From: UBA1479 sp040218445
Lineage (GTDB): Bacteria; Pseudomonadota; Alphaproteobacteria; Rhodospirillales; Casp-alpha2
DNA: 64,000 nt
Direction of reading: 5' to 3'
Assembly (NCBI GenBank): GCA_040218445.1
Contig: JAVJRK010000009.1
Span: 62,001 to 126,000, forward strand
Shown: in pieces, positions 1 through 9,253 of the stretch
Position numbering within the stretch: position 1 is the first letter of the stretch
How the letters are laid out: each line of letters opens with the position of its first letter
Notes under the pieces: model-generated
Databases searched by the model: none
What the model saw: only the letters and a program-made list of their open reading frames with translations
Told to the model about the DNA's origin: nothing
Program-made: the position numbers and the translations under genes

Positions 1-72
1 GGCGGCTGACACCCGCAACAACCGCACCAAGCGGCGGAAATCAAATACCAAGGCAAGGGAGCAGGCTGGTCC

Positions 73-1695
73 ATGCGCGATCTGGGGGAATACGATTACG
101 TCATCGTCGGCGCCGGCACAGCCGGCTGTGTTCTGGCGAACCGATTATCGCGCGACCCGGCCAACCGGGTGCTGCTGTTGGAAGCCGGCGGCAAGGACAA
201 CTACCACTGGATCCACATTCCCGTCGGCTACCTGTTCTGCATGGGCAACCCGCGCACGGATTGGGGCTTCAAGACCGAAGCCGTGGACGGCCTGGGCGGG
301 CGCGCGCTCAATTATCCGCGCGGCAAGGTGCTGGGTGGCTGTTCGTCCATCAACGGCATGATCTACATGCGCGGCCAGGCCCGCGATTACGACCAATGGG
401 CACAGATGGGCAACCGCGGCTGGGGCTGGGACGACGTGCTGCCCTATTTCAAGAAATCCGAGGACCAGGCCGCCATCCCGGTCGACGAATTCCATCAGGC
501 CGGCGGCGAATGGCGGGTCGAAAACGTACGCACGACCTGGGAGATCATGGATGCCTTCCGCGATGCCGCCGCCGAGGCCGGCATCCCCAAGGTCGACGAC
601 TTCAACAAGGGCAACAACGAAGGTTGCGGCTACTTCCATGTCAATCAGCGGTCCGGCGTGCGCTGGAACACGTCAAAGGCGTTCCTGGGTCCGGCCAAGG
701 ACCGCACCAACCTGGATATCGTCACCCAGGCCCATGTGAAATCCCTGAAAACCAAAGGCCAGCAGATCACGGGCCTGGACCTGCGTGTCGACGGCGAAGA
801 CGCCCAGGTCGCTTGCCGGGGCGAGGTCATTCTGTCAGCCGGCTCCATCGGCTCGCCGCAGATTTTGCAGGTTTCGGGCATTGGCCCCGGGGATTTGCTG
901 AACGGTCTGGGCATCGAGGTTCGCCACGATTTGCGCGGTGTGGGCAAAAATCTACAGGACCATCTGCAGATCAGGCCGGTCTACCGGGTTGAAGGCACCA
1001 AGACGCTCAACCAGCGGGCGGGATCCTTGATCGGCAAGGCCGGCATCGCCCTGGAATACGCGCTGTTCCGCTCGGGCCCCATGTCCATGGCGCCGTCGAC
1101 CCTGGGTGCTTTCGCCAAATCGGACCCATCGCGCGAAACGCCCAACCTGCAATACCATGTTCAGGCATTGAGTCTGGATTCCTGGGACAAACCGCTGCAT
1201 CCGTTCCCGGCCTTCACGGCAAGCGTGTGCAACGTGCGCCCGGAAAGCCGCGGCACGGTGCAGATCAAATCACCCGATCCGTTCGCCCCGCCGGCGATCC
1301 AGCCCAATTACCTGTCGACCCCCGGTGACCGCAAGGTCGCGGCCGACGCCCTGCGCCTGACACGCCAGATCGTGGCCCAGCCTGCCCTCGCTCGCTTTAA
1401 CCCCCAGGAATACCGCCCGGGCGCCCATCTGACATCCGACGATGAATTGGCAAACGCCGCCGGCGAGATCGGCACGACGATCTTTCACCCCGTCGGCACC
1501 TGCAAAATGGGATCGGACACGGATGCCGTTGTCGACGACCGGCTGCGCGTACACGGTCTGGTGGGGCTGCGCGTTGTCGATGCCTCGGTCATGCCGACGA
1601 TTACCAGTGGCAACACCAATTCGCCCGCCATCATGATCGCCGAAAAGGCCAGCGACATGATCCTTGAAGATGCCAAATCCCGGGCCGCGGCCTGA
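73..1695 (+). CDS. GMC family FAD-dependent oxidoreductase (choline dehydrogenase-like)
   Basis: Predicted cytoplasmic flavoprotein that oxidises an alcohol to an aldehyde or ketone. The dinucleotide fold begins at residue 8 with GxGxxG at 13-18. The PRGKVLGGCSSING block lies at about 82-95 and the second GMC signature (GSIGSPQ) near 257. The C-terminal substrate domain carries HPVGTCKMG with H472 and GNTNSPA with N516, matching the usual catalytic His/Asn pair. 540 residues is normal for the family. A GGGAG motif about ten bases upstream supports this ATG. It is the first gene here, so an operon partner upstream cannot be seen; bases 1-72 hold no recognisable gene. The substrate cannot be inferred. 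Confidence 0.92.
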   Translation: MRDLGEYDYVIVGAGTAGCVLANRLSRDPANRVLLLEAGGKDNYHWIHIPVGYLFCMGNPRTDWGFKTEAVDGLGGRALNYPRGKVLGGCSSINGMIYMRGQARDYDQWAQMGNRGWGWDDVLPYFKKSEDQAAIPVDEFHQAGGEWRVENVRTTWEIMDAFRDAAAEAGIPKVDDFNKGNNEGCGYFHVNQRSGVRWNTSKAFLGPAKDRTNLDIVTQAHVKSLKTKGQQITGLDLRVDGEDAQVACRGEVILSAGSIGSPQILQVSGIGPGDLLNGLGIEVRHDLRGVGKNLQDHLQIRPVYRVEGTKTLNQRAGSLIGKAGIALEYALFRSGPMSMAPSTLGAFAKSDPSRETPNLQYHVQALSLDSWDKPLHPFPAFTASVCNVRPESRGTVQIKSPDPFAPPAIQPNYLSTPGDRKVAADALRLTRQIVAQPALARFNPQEYRPGAHLTSDDELANAAGEIGTTIFHPVGTCKMGSDTDAVVDDRLRVHGLVGLRVVDASVMPTITSGNTNSPAIMIAEKASDMILEDAKSRAAA

Positions 1696-1870
1696 AACAG
1701 CGTTCCTAATGGATTCAAGCGCTTAACTGCTTTTTTACCCTATTTCGCCATATTTTCATGGTGGATTCGGGGTTATGGCTCCGGGCTCCCGTCCGGGGCC
1801 CGGTTCGTGTTAAGCTTTTGGGGCCGACGTTGGCGAATGGGGTTCGCCGCGATCGGATAGTTGGGCAGAA

Positions 1871-4843
1871 ATGATGGCGAAATGCCATTTAAAACAATGC
1901 ATTAAGACACCTTCACCGTTGCGGACGGTGGCTCTGGCCGTGTGCCTGAGCGGTGGTCTGATCGGGCCCGTGACTGTCCACGCCCAGGACCGGGGCTCCG
2001 CGGCCCTGTTCGACGCCATCCGGGCCAATGACCTTGCCGCCGTGAAACAGATCGTTGCCTCGGGTGCAGACCCCCGGGCCCGCAATGAAAAGGGCCTGTC
2101 CGCACCGCAGGCGGCTGTGCGCATGGGCCATCATGTGATCGCCCATTTCCTGCTGGCCCACCGCCGCCCCCGGGTGGAGCCCCCCGTGCAGGACGCCATC
2201 GACCAGGCCCTGGACCGGGCCGTCGCGGAAACGGAAGAAACCGCAGGGCCCATCCCCGAGGTTGCGATCCCCGGCAACGCCGACGCCCCCGTGACCCTGC
2301 CGGAACCCACGGCACCGCTTGCCGAAAGCCAAGAGAATACCCCCGAAGCCCTATCCGATCCGTCAGAGATTGCCGACCTGCGCGACGCGCCCGTAATCCC
2401 ACCCCATGACAAGAATACCCCCGTCCTTGCCCCCATTCTCGCTGATGACGGGCAAGCGGCGGCTCCACGGGCAGGCTTGAAATCGAAACGCCTGGAAGAG
2501 CCCCCCCGCCCCGCAGGCCGGATGCCGACATCGCCATCCGATACAAAAACAAAGAAAGACTGGTCCCCCGGCATCGTCACCCGCCTGAGCAATTGGGCGA
2601 AAAAGCTCATGGGTTTTGAAGGCGGAAAAGACGACGCGGCACCAATTCACGACGACCCACGACAGCAAATTGCCGACGCCCCGCCCGGAGCCCTGACCCC
2701 ACCGCCTACCGACGACACATCTTCGGTTCGGACGGCCGATACCCTGCCACCGGAAGAACTGGCCGATACACCACCCGATCTGGATAAACTGGCGGCCCGG
2801 ACCAATCCCGCATTGGATGCCCAGAAAACGGACCTACCGGCGGCCGATCTTCCCCAGGCCGTCGCCCAGGAAACCGTACCCGATGATCCCCTTGGCCAGG
2901 CCCTGGCCCAGCGTGAAGGCACGGGTGAGCCCCTGCCCGACGGAAACACCGATCCGCTGCTTTCCTTATTTGGCGACCAGGAAGCCGAGAAGACAGAGCC
3001 GGCAAAAACGCCGCCGGCTGCTGCCCAGGCGACGCCCAAGGTCGATCTGATGGCCATGGCGCCCAAGGATCGACTGGCTTGGCTGGATTCACTGCTGGCC
3101 AAACCCATCGCCAGAAACGCCGAGGACTCCCTGGCGGAAAGCCGGGACGAGGCCTTCAGCCATCTACGAGATCGTGCCGGACGCAAGGTCGCCGATACAG
3201 ACACCATCGACCCGGCCTTGTCGCAGGCGGAAAAGGATAATCTGGAAACCGATACATCGGCGGTCGAAGGCCCCCCGAAAGGCACCAACCTGTCGCGGCG
3301 CCTGAAAATCCCCCTGCCGCCGCCCGACCCCAAAGGGCGCAAGAATTTTGCCCGCGACCCGTGGTTCCGCGATGTCTCACCGGACGAACCGGATGTTCGC
3401 GCGGCCCACCGTTCCTTGAAGGCCGCACCGCCGGAACGGGGTGCCCCCGCCCCTTCAGTGCCCAAGGTTCCACAATTGACCAATCTGCCGAAAGGCGCGG
3501 ACAGCGATCAGAAAGTCGCCGCGAACGTGCCCCAACCGCCGCCCATCCGCGAAACGCCCCGCCCGCAGGCACCCGTTGCCGCCCCGAAGGCACCGACCGG
3601 GTCGTTGGACGCGCTGGAAAAGGAATTCGGCGGCCCGTCGCCCGCCAATGACCCGCTTGCCGCCGAATTGGGATTAAACGAACCCGCAAAGGCCGCCCCC
3701 GCACCGGCGGCGGATCCGCTCGCGGCGGAACTGGGGTTGGGCGATGACGAAGACAAACAACCCGCCGCAGACCCCCTGGCCGCGGAACTCGGCATCGGCC
3801 TCGCCGGCGACGAGCCGCAGGAAGCCACGGCATCTTCCGATCCCCTATCCCAGGCACTGGGCGATCTGTCGAACCTGCTCGACAGCGACACACCGTCCAT
3901 TGCCGACGCTGCCGATGCCGCACCGCCGACGGCGTCACCCGAAGAGATTTTGTCCGCCCTGCCCGCGGGATCAGAAGTCCGCCTGGATGCGGAAGGACGC
4001 CCCGTTCTTCCCTCTGCCTGGACGTTGCCCGTCGTCCTGCCGGGTCAGGCCCCGCCTATTCAAGACCTGGCCAGTGCCTATATCACGCCGGTCAATTTCC
4101 GGGCCGGATTTGATAAATCAAACGCCGGCGCGCAACTCGGCCCCTTGCCGCCGGGCGCCAATACGGCAAGCGCCTGGCCCGTGACTAAGATCCAGATGGC
4201 CGACGGCGCCGTCGTACAGCCGCCCGCCGAAGCAACCGGCGACCGGCCTCGGTCCGCCCTGGCCAATCAGGGACAGGCGCTCGAAGGCGTGACGCTTTCC
4301 CTGGGTGCCGGGGCCAGCCTGTACAACACCTTCGTGCCGGAAAACGCCCAAGGCGGCAACGGCCGCGCCCCCGAATGCATCGACAAGGCCGGCGGGCAGA
4401 CCCAGTTCTGCATCAAGGAACTGCAATGGCCCGCGTATCTGGAGCCCAATTTCCTGGTTTCGACGATTCTGTACACAGGGACGGCCTCGGTCGTGCGGTT
4501 CGACAACGGGGCGCCGACCCGCATGCATGTGGTGTTCGCCGCCGATGGTTTCGCCGATATCGCGGACTGGCTGGTTCGGCGGTTCGGCCCGCCGACCTCG
4601 ACCACCACCCGGTCCGTCGCCCCCTTCGGCCAGACCCGGCGGGAAAACCCGACGATGGTCTGGCGCGCCATCGACCGTGTCACCCAGAAAGCCGTGTCAT
4701 TGGAAATCCGCAACGTGGACGATACCCGCGACGGCTTTCCCGATATCCGTAACGGCGTGATGATGCTGTACCGCGAAGGGGCACCCGGCATCTTCCCGCA
4801 GGTTTCGGTCCACGAACTGATGCGGCTTAAGCGGACGGGCTGA
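1871..4843 (+). CDS. Exported ankyrin-repeat/low-complexity protein of unknown function
   Basis: Not a recognised named family. Residues 1-38 look like a signal peptide (hydrophobic 19-33, cleavage likely after VHA). Residues about 43-95 resemble one to two ankyrin repeats (ALFDAIRANDLAAVKQIV, then GADPRARNEKG). The middle, roughly 100-690, is rich in Pro, Ala, Asp and Glu and is probably disordered. It holds a cluster of DPLAAELG-type octapeptides at residues about 594-664. The last 280 residues look folded and include two cysteines (C836, C847), suiting a disulfide in the periplasm. The start is ATG 1871 or the adjacent ATG 1874; no strong ribosome site is visible. 990 residues. It stands alone between a plus-strand oxidoreductase and a minus-strand flavin reductase. 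A role in the envelope is a guess. Confidence 0.7.
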   Translation: MMAKCHLKQCIKTPSPLRTVALAVCLSGGLIGPVTVHAQDRGSAALFDAIRANDLAAVKQIVASGADPRARNEKGLSAPQAAVRMGHHVIAHFLLAHRRPRVEPPVQDAIDQALDRAVAETEETAGPIPEVAIPGNADAPVTLPEPTAPLAESQENTPEALSDPSEIADLRDAPVIPPHDKNTPVLAPILADDGQAAAPRAGLKSKRLEEPPRPAGRMPTSPSDTKTKKDWSPGIVTRLSNWAKKLMGFEGGKDDAAPIHDDPRQQIADAPPGALTPPPTDDTSSVRTADTLPPEELADTPPDLDKLAARTNPALDAQKTDLPAADLPQAVAQETVPDDPLGQALAQREGTGEPLPDGNTDPLLSLFGDQEAEKTEPAKTPPAAAQATPKVDLMAMAPKDRLAWLDSLLAKPIARNAEDSLAESRDEAFSHLRDRAGRKVADTDTIDPALSQAEKDNLETDTSAVEGPPKGTNLSRRLKIPLPPPDPKGRKNFARDPWFRDVSPDEPDVRAAHRSLKAAPPERGAPAPSVPKVPQLTNLPKGADSDQKVAANVPQPPPIRETPRPQAPVAAPKAPTGSLDALEKEFGGPSPANDPLAAELGLNEPAKAAPAPAADPLAAELGLGDDEDKQPAADPLAAELGIGLAGDEPQEATASSDPLSQALGDLSNLLDSDTPSIADAADAAPPTASPEEILSALPAGSEVRLDAEGRPVLPSAWTLPVVLPGQAPPIQDLASAYITPVNFRAGFDKSNAGAQLGPLPPGANTASAWPVTKIQMADGAVVQPPAEATGDRPRSALANQGQALEGVTLSLGAGASLYNTFVPENAQGGNGRAPECIDKAGGQTQFCIKELQWPAYLEPNFLVSTILYTGTASVVRFDNGAPTRMHVVFAADGFADIADWLVRRFGPPTSTTTRSVAPFGQTRRENPTMVWRAIDRVTQKAVSLEIRNVDDTRDGFPDIRNGVMMLYREGAPGIFPQVSVHELMRLKRTG
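3650..3862 (+). repeat. Four-copy DPLAAELG coding repeat
   Basis: Inside the ankyrin/low-complexity gene, the octapeptide DPLAAELG is encoded at 3650-3673, 3713-3736 and 3770-3793, and a variant DPLSQALG at 3839-3862, spaced 57-69 bases. A looser relative, DPLGQALA, lies earlier near 2884. Codons differ between copies (GACCCGCTT, GATCCGCTC, GACCCCCTG), so the peptide rather than the DNA seems to be conserved. Confidence 0.75.
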
Positions 4844-4868
4844 TCGCCGCCGCCATATCAAACACCAG

Positions 4869-5498
4869 CTACTCCGCAGCCTTCAAGGTCGGCCGGTCCA
4901 TCGTGAACACGGTGTCGACGCGGGCGTAATCCATATAGCCCAGCCGGGCGATGGGCTGCACTTTGGCCATATCGACAAAACCGTCGGTCATCACCTCGTC
5001 CTTGATATGCAGGCCGACAACGCGCCCGAACACCACGCGGTTGCCTTCATCGCGAACGTTGTGCGGCATGACCACCGTCTGGTGATAGACGCATTCGATA
5101 TGAATGGGGGCGGCCTTGATGCGCGGCGGCTTGACCAGGGTCGAAGGTTCCGTTTCCAGCCCCGCGAACCGGGCTTCGTCCTCGCCCGCGGGCAGTGCCG
5201 CACTGGACTGGTTCATTTCATCGCGCAACGCCCAGGTCGACATGTTGCACACGAACTCGCCCTGGACCTCGCAGTTGGCGACCGTATCCTTTTTCGGACC
5301 TTCCGGCCGGGGGCCGCCGGAAAACATCACCATGGGCGGGTTTTCACCGCAGGCATTGAAATAGCTGTAGGGGGCCAGATTGACCTCGCCGTCGTCGGAT
5401 ATGGTGGTGATCCAGCCGATCGGACGCGGCACGACACAGGCCTTCCACGGGTTGCGCGGAAGGCCGTGTTCCATGGTTTCTTCGATATTCCAGAACAT
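4869..5498 (-). CDS. Flavin reductase family protein (FMN-binding split barrel)
   Basis: 209-residue protein of the flavin reductase-like domain family, which binds FMN and reduces flavin with NAD(P)H for a partner oxygenase, or acts as a standalone FMN protein. Visible marks are PRPIGWITT at about 25-33, APYSYFNACGENPPM at about 42-56 and the central VANCEVQGEFVCN block, all typical of this barrel. The C-terminal part (GRVVGLHIKDEV) is the usual last strand. Start ATG 5498 has GGGAAAC upstream. It is a single minus-strand gene with no monooxygenase beside it, so a partner enzyme is not indicated. Confidence 0.85.
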   Translation of the reverse strand: MFWNIEETMEHGLPRNPWKACVVPRPIGWITTISDDGEVNLAPYSYFNACGENPPMVMFSGGPRPEGPKKDTVANCEVQGEFVCNMSTWALRDEMNQSSAALPAGEDEARFAGLETEPSTLVKPPRIKAAPIHIECVYHQTVVMPHNVRDEGNRVVFGRVVGLHIKDEVMTDGFVDMAKVQPIARLGYMDYARVDTVFTMDRPTLKAAE

Positions 5499-5593
5499 GT
5501 GGTGTTTCCCGGTTCATTGATGGGGCATGACGTCCCCTTAGATAGCCGGAAGCCTGCACCAGCACGAACCGGAACGTCAACGCCGGGCGATGG

Positions 5594-7600
5594 TCAGGCG
5601 GCGCGGACGTCCGTGACGAAGTTCTGAATCACGGTTCTAAGCTGCGTCGACATGGCCTGCAGTTCACGGGATGTGCCCAGGACATCATTGGCCACGGTCC
5701 CCGATGCCTTGGCCGCCTCGGACACGGTGGCGATGCTTTCCGCCGCGGTCGAAGCCCCTTGCGTCGCATCTTCCACATTGCGGGCGATTTCCGCCGTGAC
5801 CCGGACCTGTTCTTCGATCGCCGCGGATATGGCGTTCGCCACGTCTGAGATTTCACCAACCCGGGCCGTCACGGTTTCAATCACCTTGACCGTATCACCC
5901 GTCGCCGATTGCACGCCGGAGACTTCCTGTTCGATCTCCTCGATCGCCCGCGCGGTCTGCTGCGCCAGGTTTTTGACCTCGGACGCGACGACGGCAAAAC
6001 CCTTACCCGCGTCACCTGCCCGCGCCGCCTCGATCGTGGCATTAAGCGCCAGAAGGTTGGTCTGTTCCGCGATGTCGTTGATCAGGCGCACGACGTTTTC
6101 GATCCGCCCGGCGGTCTGGGACAGACGCGTGATCTGTTCACCGGCCCGGCGGCTTTCGACAACCGCTTCCGATACCTTCTGCGTCGACAGGCGCACCTGC
6201 TCGTCGATTTCCGCGAAGGACATGGACATTTCTTCCGCCGCCGCCGCGACGGTCTGAAAGTTGGTCGCGGCCTGTTCCGTGGCCGACGACACGTTGACCG
6301 CCTGTACCGTCGTTTTTTCAGCGTTCTCGTTCATGTTGTTGGCCGTGCTGCCCATGCGCTGAATGCACTGGCCGAAGGTTTCGAACACGGCCTTGATCTG
6401 ATCGTCGAACTGCACCGTCATGCCGGCAATGGTATTAGCACGCTGCGATTGACGCTGCTGATCGGCATCCCGTTCCTGCCGCAGGCGTTCGGCCTCGGCA
6501 TGTTCGCGGCGCAGAATATCGAAGGCCGAAGCCAGTTGCGCAACCTCATCACGAGATTTGGTCGCCTCGTTACCCGTATCGGAAATCATCGCGAAGACGT
6601 CGTCCTGCAAACGTTTCAATGGATTAACGATGCTGCGGCCGAGCAGCCATGCCAGCAGCACGGCAATCAGGATACCGGCAGCACCGAACATCATGCCTTC
6701 CTGAACGGCGCGGCGCGATCCGCCGGAAAGACTGCTGAGATCCGCTGACTGACGGGCGATAGCTTCACCCCGCAGGTTCGAAATTCTGGCCTGCAAGGCA
6801 TCCATAGTCCCTTTGAGCAAGCTCCAGGAATCTTCCGTCCCCCTGACGCTGCCGATGAAGGCCGCAACCCCTTGGCGCAGGGTATCGATGTCGCGCGCGA
6901 CGAACTTGGCGACCCGTTGCTCACGGCGCGGCAGACCTTTTTCCTTCATCAGGGCACGCACCGCAGCGACTTTGTCCGAAAGCTGGGACACCGCATCGGC
7001 GGCGGCATTCCCATGGGTAAGGTCGCGGGATACGGCAAGATCCAAGCTGGCCTTCAAGGCCTGTTGTACGCCTGCCGCGATATCGGTTGCCAGTTTCGGT
7101 GCCTGTTCATCATCGAACCCACGCAGCCAATCCGCCAATTTGGCCGAGGATTGCGGCAGTTTTTCCAGCGCTAGAAGGATCACATCGGCCCCTTCCTTGT
7201 CGCCGCTGATCCGCCGCAGGACATCGGCCAGTTGTTGCTTGTAAAGCTCCTGTTCGGCCGCCAAGGTTTCAGCCGCTTCCATTTCATCGCGGGAATGCAG
7301 CAGGCCCACCACCAGGGCACCGGCCTCTTGCGCGGTTTCCTGTGCCTGATCGATCGCCGCCAGATCGGTGTCGCGTTTCGAATCACGAAACGTATTCACC
7401 GCCTCCGACAGTTCGAACAGGTGGACGGCGAATTCATTGGCAATGCCGACCTGCTCGACCCCTTCGATCAGCGTGTCACCGGTTCGGGCGAATGCGTCGA
7501 AGCGGCTGACCGACAACCCCGCCAGCATGATCATCAGGGCAATGACCGAGGCGAAGCCAAGAAATGTCCGGAAGCGGATGGATGTACGGCCGATTAGCAT
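5594..7600 (-). CDS. Methyl-accepting chemotaxis protein
   Basis: Membrane chemoreceptor that passes ligand binding to CheA/CheW. From ATG 7600 (preceded by GAGGAATTGAAC; an in-frame TTG two codons upstream is less likely) the product has 668 residues. TM1 is at about 12-32, then a helical periplasmic sensor region of about 270 residues, TM2 at 303-321, a HAMP segment to about 375 and a long cytoplasmic coiled coil. The hairpin tip at about 503-553 includes DIAEQTNLLALNATIEAARA and GKGFAVVASEVKNLAQQT. No C-terminal CheR-binding pentapeptide is seen. The ligand is unknown. No other chemotaxis gene is nearby, so it is an orphan receptor. Confidence 0.95.
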   Translation of the reverse strand: MLIGRTSIRFRTFLGFASVIALMIMLAGLSVSRFDAFARTGDTLIEGVEQVGIANEFAVHLFELSEAVNTFRDSKRDTDLAAIDQAQETAQEAGALVVGLLHSRDEMEAAETLAAEQELYKQQLADVLRRISGDKEGADVILLALEKLPQSSAKLADWLRGFDDEQAPKLATDIAAGVQQALKASLDLAVSRDLTHGNAAADAVSQLSDKVAAVRALMKEKGLPRREQRVAKFVARDIDTLRQGVAAFIGSVRGTEDSWSLLKGTMDALQARISNLRGEAIARQSADLSSLSGGSRRAVQEGMMFGAAGILIAVLLAWLLGRSIVNPLKRLQDDVFAMISDTGNEATKSRDEVAQLASAFDILRREHAEAERLRQERDADQQRQSQRANTIAGMTVQFDDQIKAVFETFGQCIQRMGSTANNMNENAEKTTVQAVNVSSATEQAATNFQTVAAAAEEMSMSFAEIDEQVRLSTQKVSEAVVESRRAGEQITRLSQTAGRIENVVRLINDIAEQTNLLALNATIEAARAGDAGKGFAVVASEVKNLAQQTARAIEEIEQEVSGVQSATGDTVKVIETVTARVGEISDVANAISAAIEEQVRVTAEIARNVEDATQGASTAAESIATVSEAAKASGTVANDVLGTSRELQAMSTQLRTVIQNFVTDVRAA

Positions 7601-7686
7601 GTTCAATTCCTCACGTTACAACGGCGATCCGCACATGGATCTTTGCCGAAATTCATCGATTGGGAATTGTTGGCGATGACTTCGCA

Positions 7687-7761
7687 TGTGCACAATATAC
7701 CTTTGGTCATGAATCACGCCGATCATCGATAGGCGCTCACCAGAAGTGACCTAGTGCACTA
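7687..7761 (-). promoter_or_regulatory. Two GTGCAC-ATAT sites upstream of the chemoreceptor gene
   Basis: The 270 bases between the chemoreceptor start (7600) and the thioesterase stop (7871) hold no gene. They contain TGTGCACA at 7687-7694 followed by ATATAC, and the perfect palindrome TAGTGCACTA at 7752-7761 followed by TATTT. Both read GTGCAC, one base, ATAT. The repetition suggests a regulator site, but no known consensus is claimed. Confidence 0.3.
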
Positions 7762-7870
7762 TATTTATTTGATTTTAAGGAATGCGTCAGAGGCATGAAA
7801 TTTTTGTGACAGCGCCAGCCTTAAAATGCTGCGATGCATCAAAATTATGCGTGCATAGGGTGATTCCGGG

Positions 7871-8305
7871 TCAATCCGGAACCAGATCGGCCCCAGACTC
7901 AAAGGCCTGACGCAGAGCGGCAGGGACTTCACGGCTGGCGTTGGTCTTGTAATCGAAGAACACCAGAACGGCCTCGGACGTGGCGACGATGGTGTCGCCC
8001 GCGAACAACCCCTGCCCCAGAACATAGGATTTGTTGCCAAGGCGCATCAGCCGCGTGCCGACACGGACCACGCCCGGGTAATGTAGTTGGTTCAGATAGC
8101 TGACCTGCACGCTGGCAAGGGCCGAGCGCGGCTCGATCCCCAAATGGCGCTGCATGGCGTTCAGGTAATCGACCCGGCCGGCCTCTGCATAGACCGTGAA
8201 GGCGGTGTTGTTGACGTGATTGTTGGAATCCTGATCGGAAAAACGGATCGAGACGTCGGTCCACCAAACGTAGTTGGCGGGGTCTTTCAGGTCGATATCG
8301 GACAC
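7871..8305 (-). CDS. Acyl-CoA thioesterase, hotdog fold (4HBT family)
   Basis: 144-residue single-hotdog thioesterase, predicted to hydrolyse an acyl-CoA in the cytosol. The signature FSDQDSNNHVNNTAFTVYAE at residues about 21-40 fits the D-x-D-x3-H-x-N-N pattern of the 4-hydroxybenzoyl-CoA thioesterase group. The start chosen is GTG 8305, because AGGAG lies ten bases upstream and homology-like sequence begins right there; the open frame extends to 8419 but the extra 38 residues look like non-coding translation. The acyl chain specificity cannot be read. The small gene ending at 8380 is 74 bases upstream on the same strand and may share its transcript. Confidence 0.85.
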   Translation of the reverse strand: MSDIDLKDPANYVWWTDVSIRFSDQDSNNHVNNTAFTVYAEAGRVDYLNAMQRHLGIEPRSALASVQVSYLNQLHYPGVVRVGTRLMRLGNKSYVLGQGLFAGDTIVATSEAVLVFFDYKTNASREVPAALRQAFESGADLVPD

Positions 8306-8379
8306 GGGTGATGGGCTCCTGCTTGGGCGGGTCGATGACTGCAGAGCCTTGTAAAAGGTTTTCGCCGATCGGCAAACCG

Positions 8380-8598
8380 TCAATGGCGCAGCAGACGCGC
8401 GGGGCCTTCGGCCATCCATTCGCGGATCACCCGCACGGAGTCCGTGGGGTAGGTTTCGACCAGGTGATGGATATGGGCGCGCAAGCGCGGATCGACCCTG
8501 CCGACGCGGGGCCGGATGTTGATCGTCGGCGAGAAATCCCGAACGTCTTCGTCAAAGCTGGGTAACGGTGGGCGCATGGCTGACCCCGGGCCGATCAT
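8380..8598 (-). CDS. Small protein with a FliF C-terminus-like motif
   Basis: Short reading frame of 72 residues, likely a real gene since it fills the gap between two minus-strand genes, keeps the window's GC-third-position bias and gives a compact charged protein. The second half, HHLVETYPTDSVRVIREWM, resembles the C-terminal FliG-binding segment of the flagellar MS-ring protein FliF (a helix followed by D-P/T-x-x-V-x-V-I-R-x-W-M). No membrane segment is present, so it is not FliF. ATG 8598 lacks a clear ribosome site; ATG 8577 is the alternative, with GGGG seven bases upstream. No other flagellar gene is nearby. Function unknown. Confidence 0.5.
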   Translation of the reverse strand: MIGPGSAMRPPLPSFDEDVRDFSPTINIRPRVGRVDPRLRAHIHHLVETYPTDSVRVIREWMAEGPARLLRH

Positions 8599-8657
8599 GG
8601 TTAAGAATTCGTTATTCTACGCCGCCCTAGATTTCCGGGATAGCCCCTTACGCGCGG

Positions 8658-9032
8658 TTATTTATCGGCGCAGGCATCGCGCAGGTTCTTCAAGGCAATC
8701 GCCGCGGCCGGATTGGGGAACAACGGTATGGATTTCTGGAACCGTTCTGCCAATTCCCGGTCGGCGCGTTTCAATGTCCACCCCGACGTCAGGCAATTGG
8801 CCAGCCACATGCCGTCGTCCGCTTTTTCCACGCGGTCACGATGGCCCTGCAGATACCCGTCCACCACACCGATGAAAAAGCCCCGACGGTATTCTTCCGA
8901 TTGCGCCTGCAGGGTGTTGCCGTTGTGGTAGGTCCAAAGCGGCCCGCGCGCCTGGGCCCAGGCGGCACCACAAGCGGCACCAATGGCCGCCCCGAATAGG
9001 ATCAACATGACCACAAGACCGGTCTTCCGCAT
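8658..9032 (-). CDS. Small exported or membrane-anchored protein, possibly Rap1a/Tai-like
   Basis: 124 residues starting with a signal peptide or anchor (RKTGLVVMLILFGAAIGAA, then A/Q-rich cleavage region near 27). The mature part has EEYRRGFFIGVVDGYLQG, a cysteine (ANCLTSGW) and a final C in LRDAC. This layout of a Y-x-x-G-x-x-x-G helix plus a cysteine pair recalls the Rap1a/Tai immunity-like family, but the match is by eye and weak. AAGGAAGGAA lies just upstream of ATG 9032, so the start is firm. No toxin or type VI gene is adjacent. Best treated as an exported protein of unknown function. Confidence 0.6.
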   Translation of the reverse strand: MRKTGLVVMLILFGAAIGAACGAAWAQARGPLWTYHNGNTLQAQSEEYRRGFFIGVVDGYLQGHRDRVEKADDGMWLANCLTSGWTLKRADRELAERFQKSIPLFPNPAAAIALKNLRDACADK

Positions 9033-9093
9033 GGCAAATTCCTTCCTTGCACGTCCAAGGAACAGAATGGATCAGGATTTATGGAAGTGCAGA

Positions 9094-9127
9094 CAAAAAA
9101 ACACCGGGCGGTTATTCCGGCCCGGTG
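9094..9127 (-). terminator. Rho-independent terminator after the dienelactone hydrolase gene
   Basis: Perfect 8-base inverted repeat CACCGGGC (9102-9109) and GCCCGGTG (9120-9127) with a 10-base loop. On the minus strand the stem is followed by seven T residues (9095-9101). It lies 127 bases beyond the stop of the minus-strand gene 9254-9949 and just before the start of the next minus-strand gene, so it separates the two units. Confidence 0.85.
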
Positions 9128-9253
9128 TGGATAGGTAAAGAGTGAATCTCATCAGCCTCCTTTATAGGGGGCCGGGGTCAATAATGCTGTGATGCGAGTC
9201 ACTGGTGCCTGTTTTTTCTAATAAAACGAGTCTTTTCTGACTTAATGCACTGT

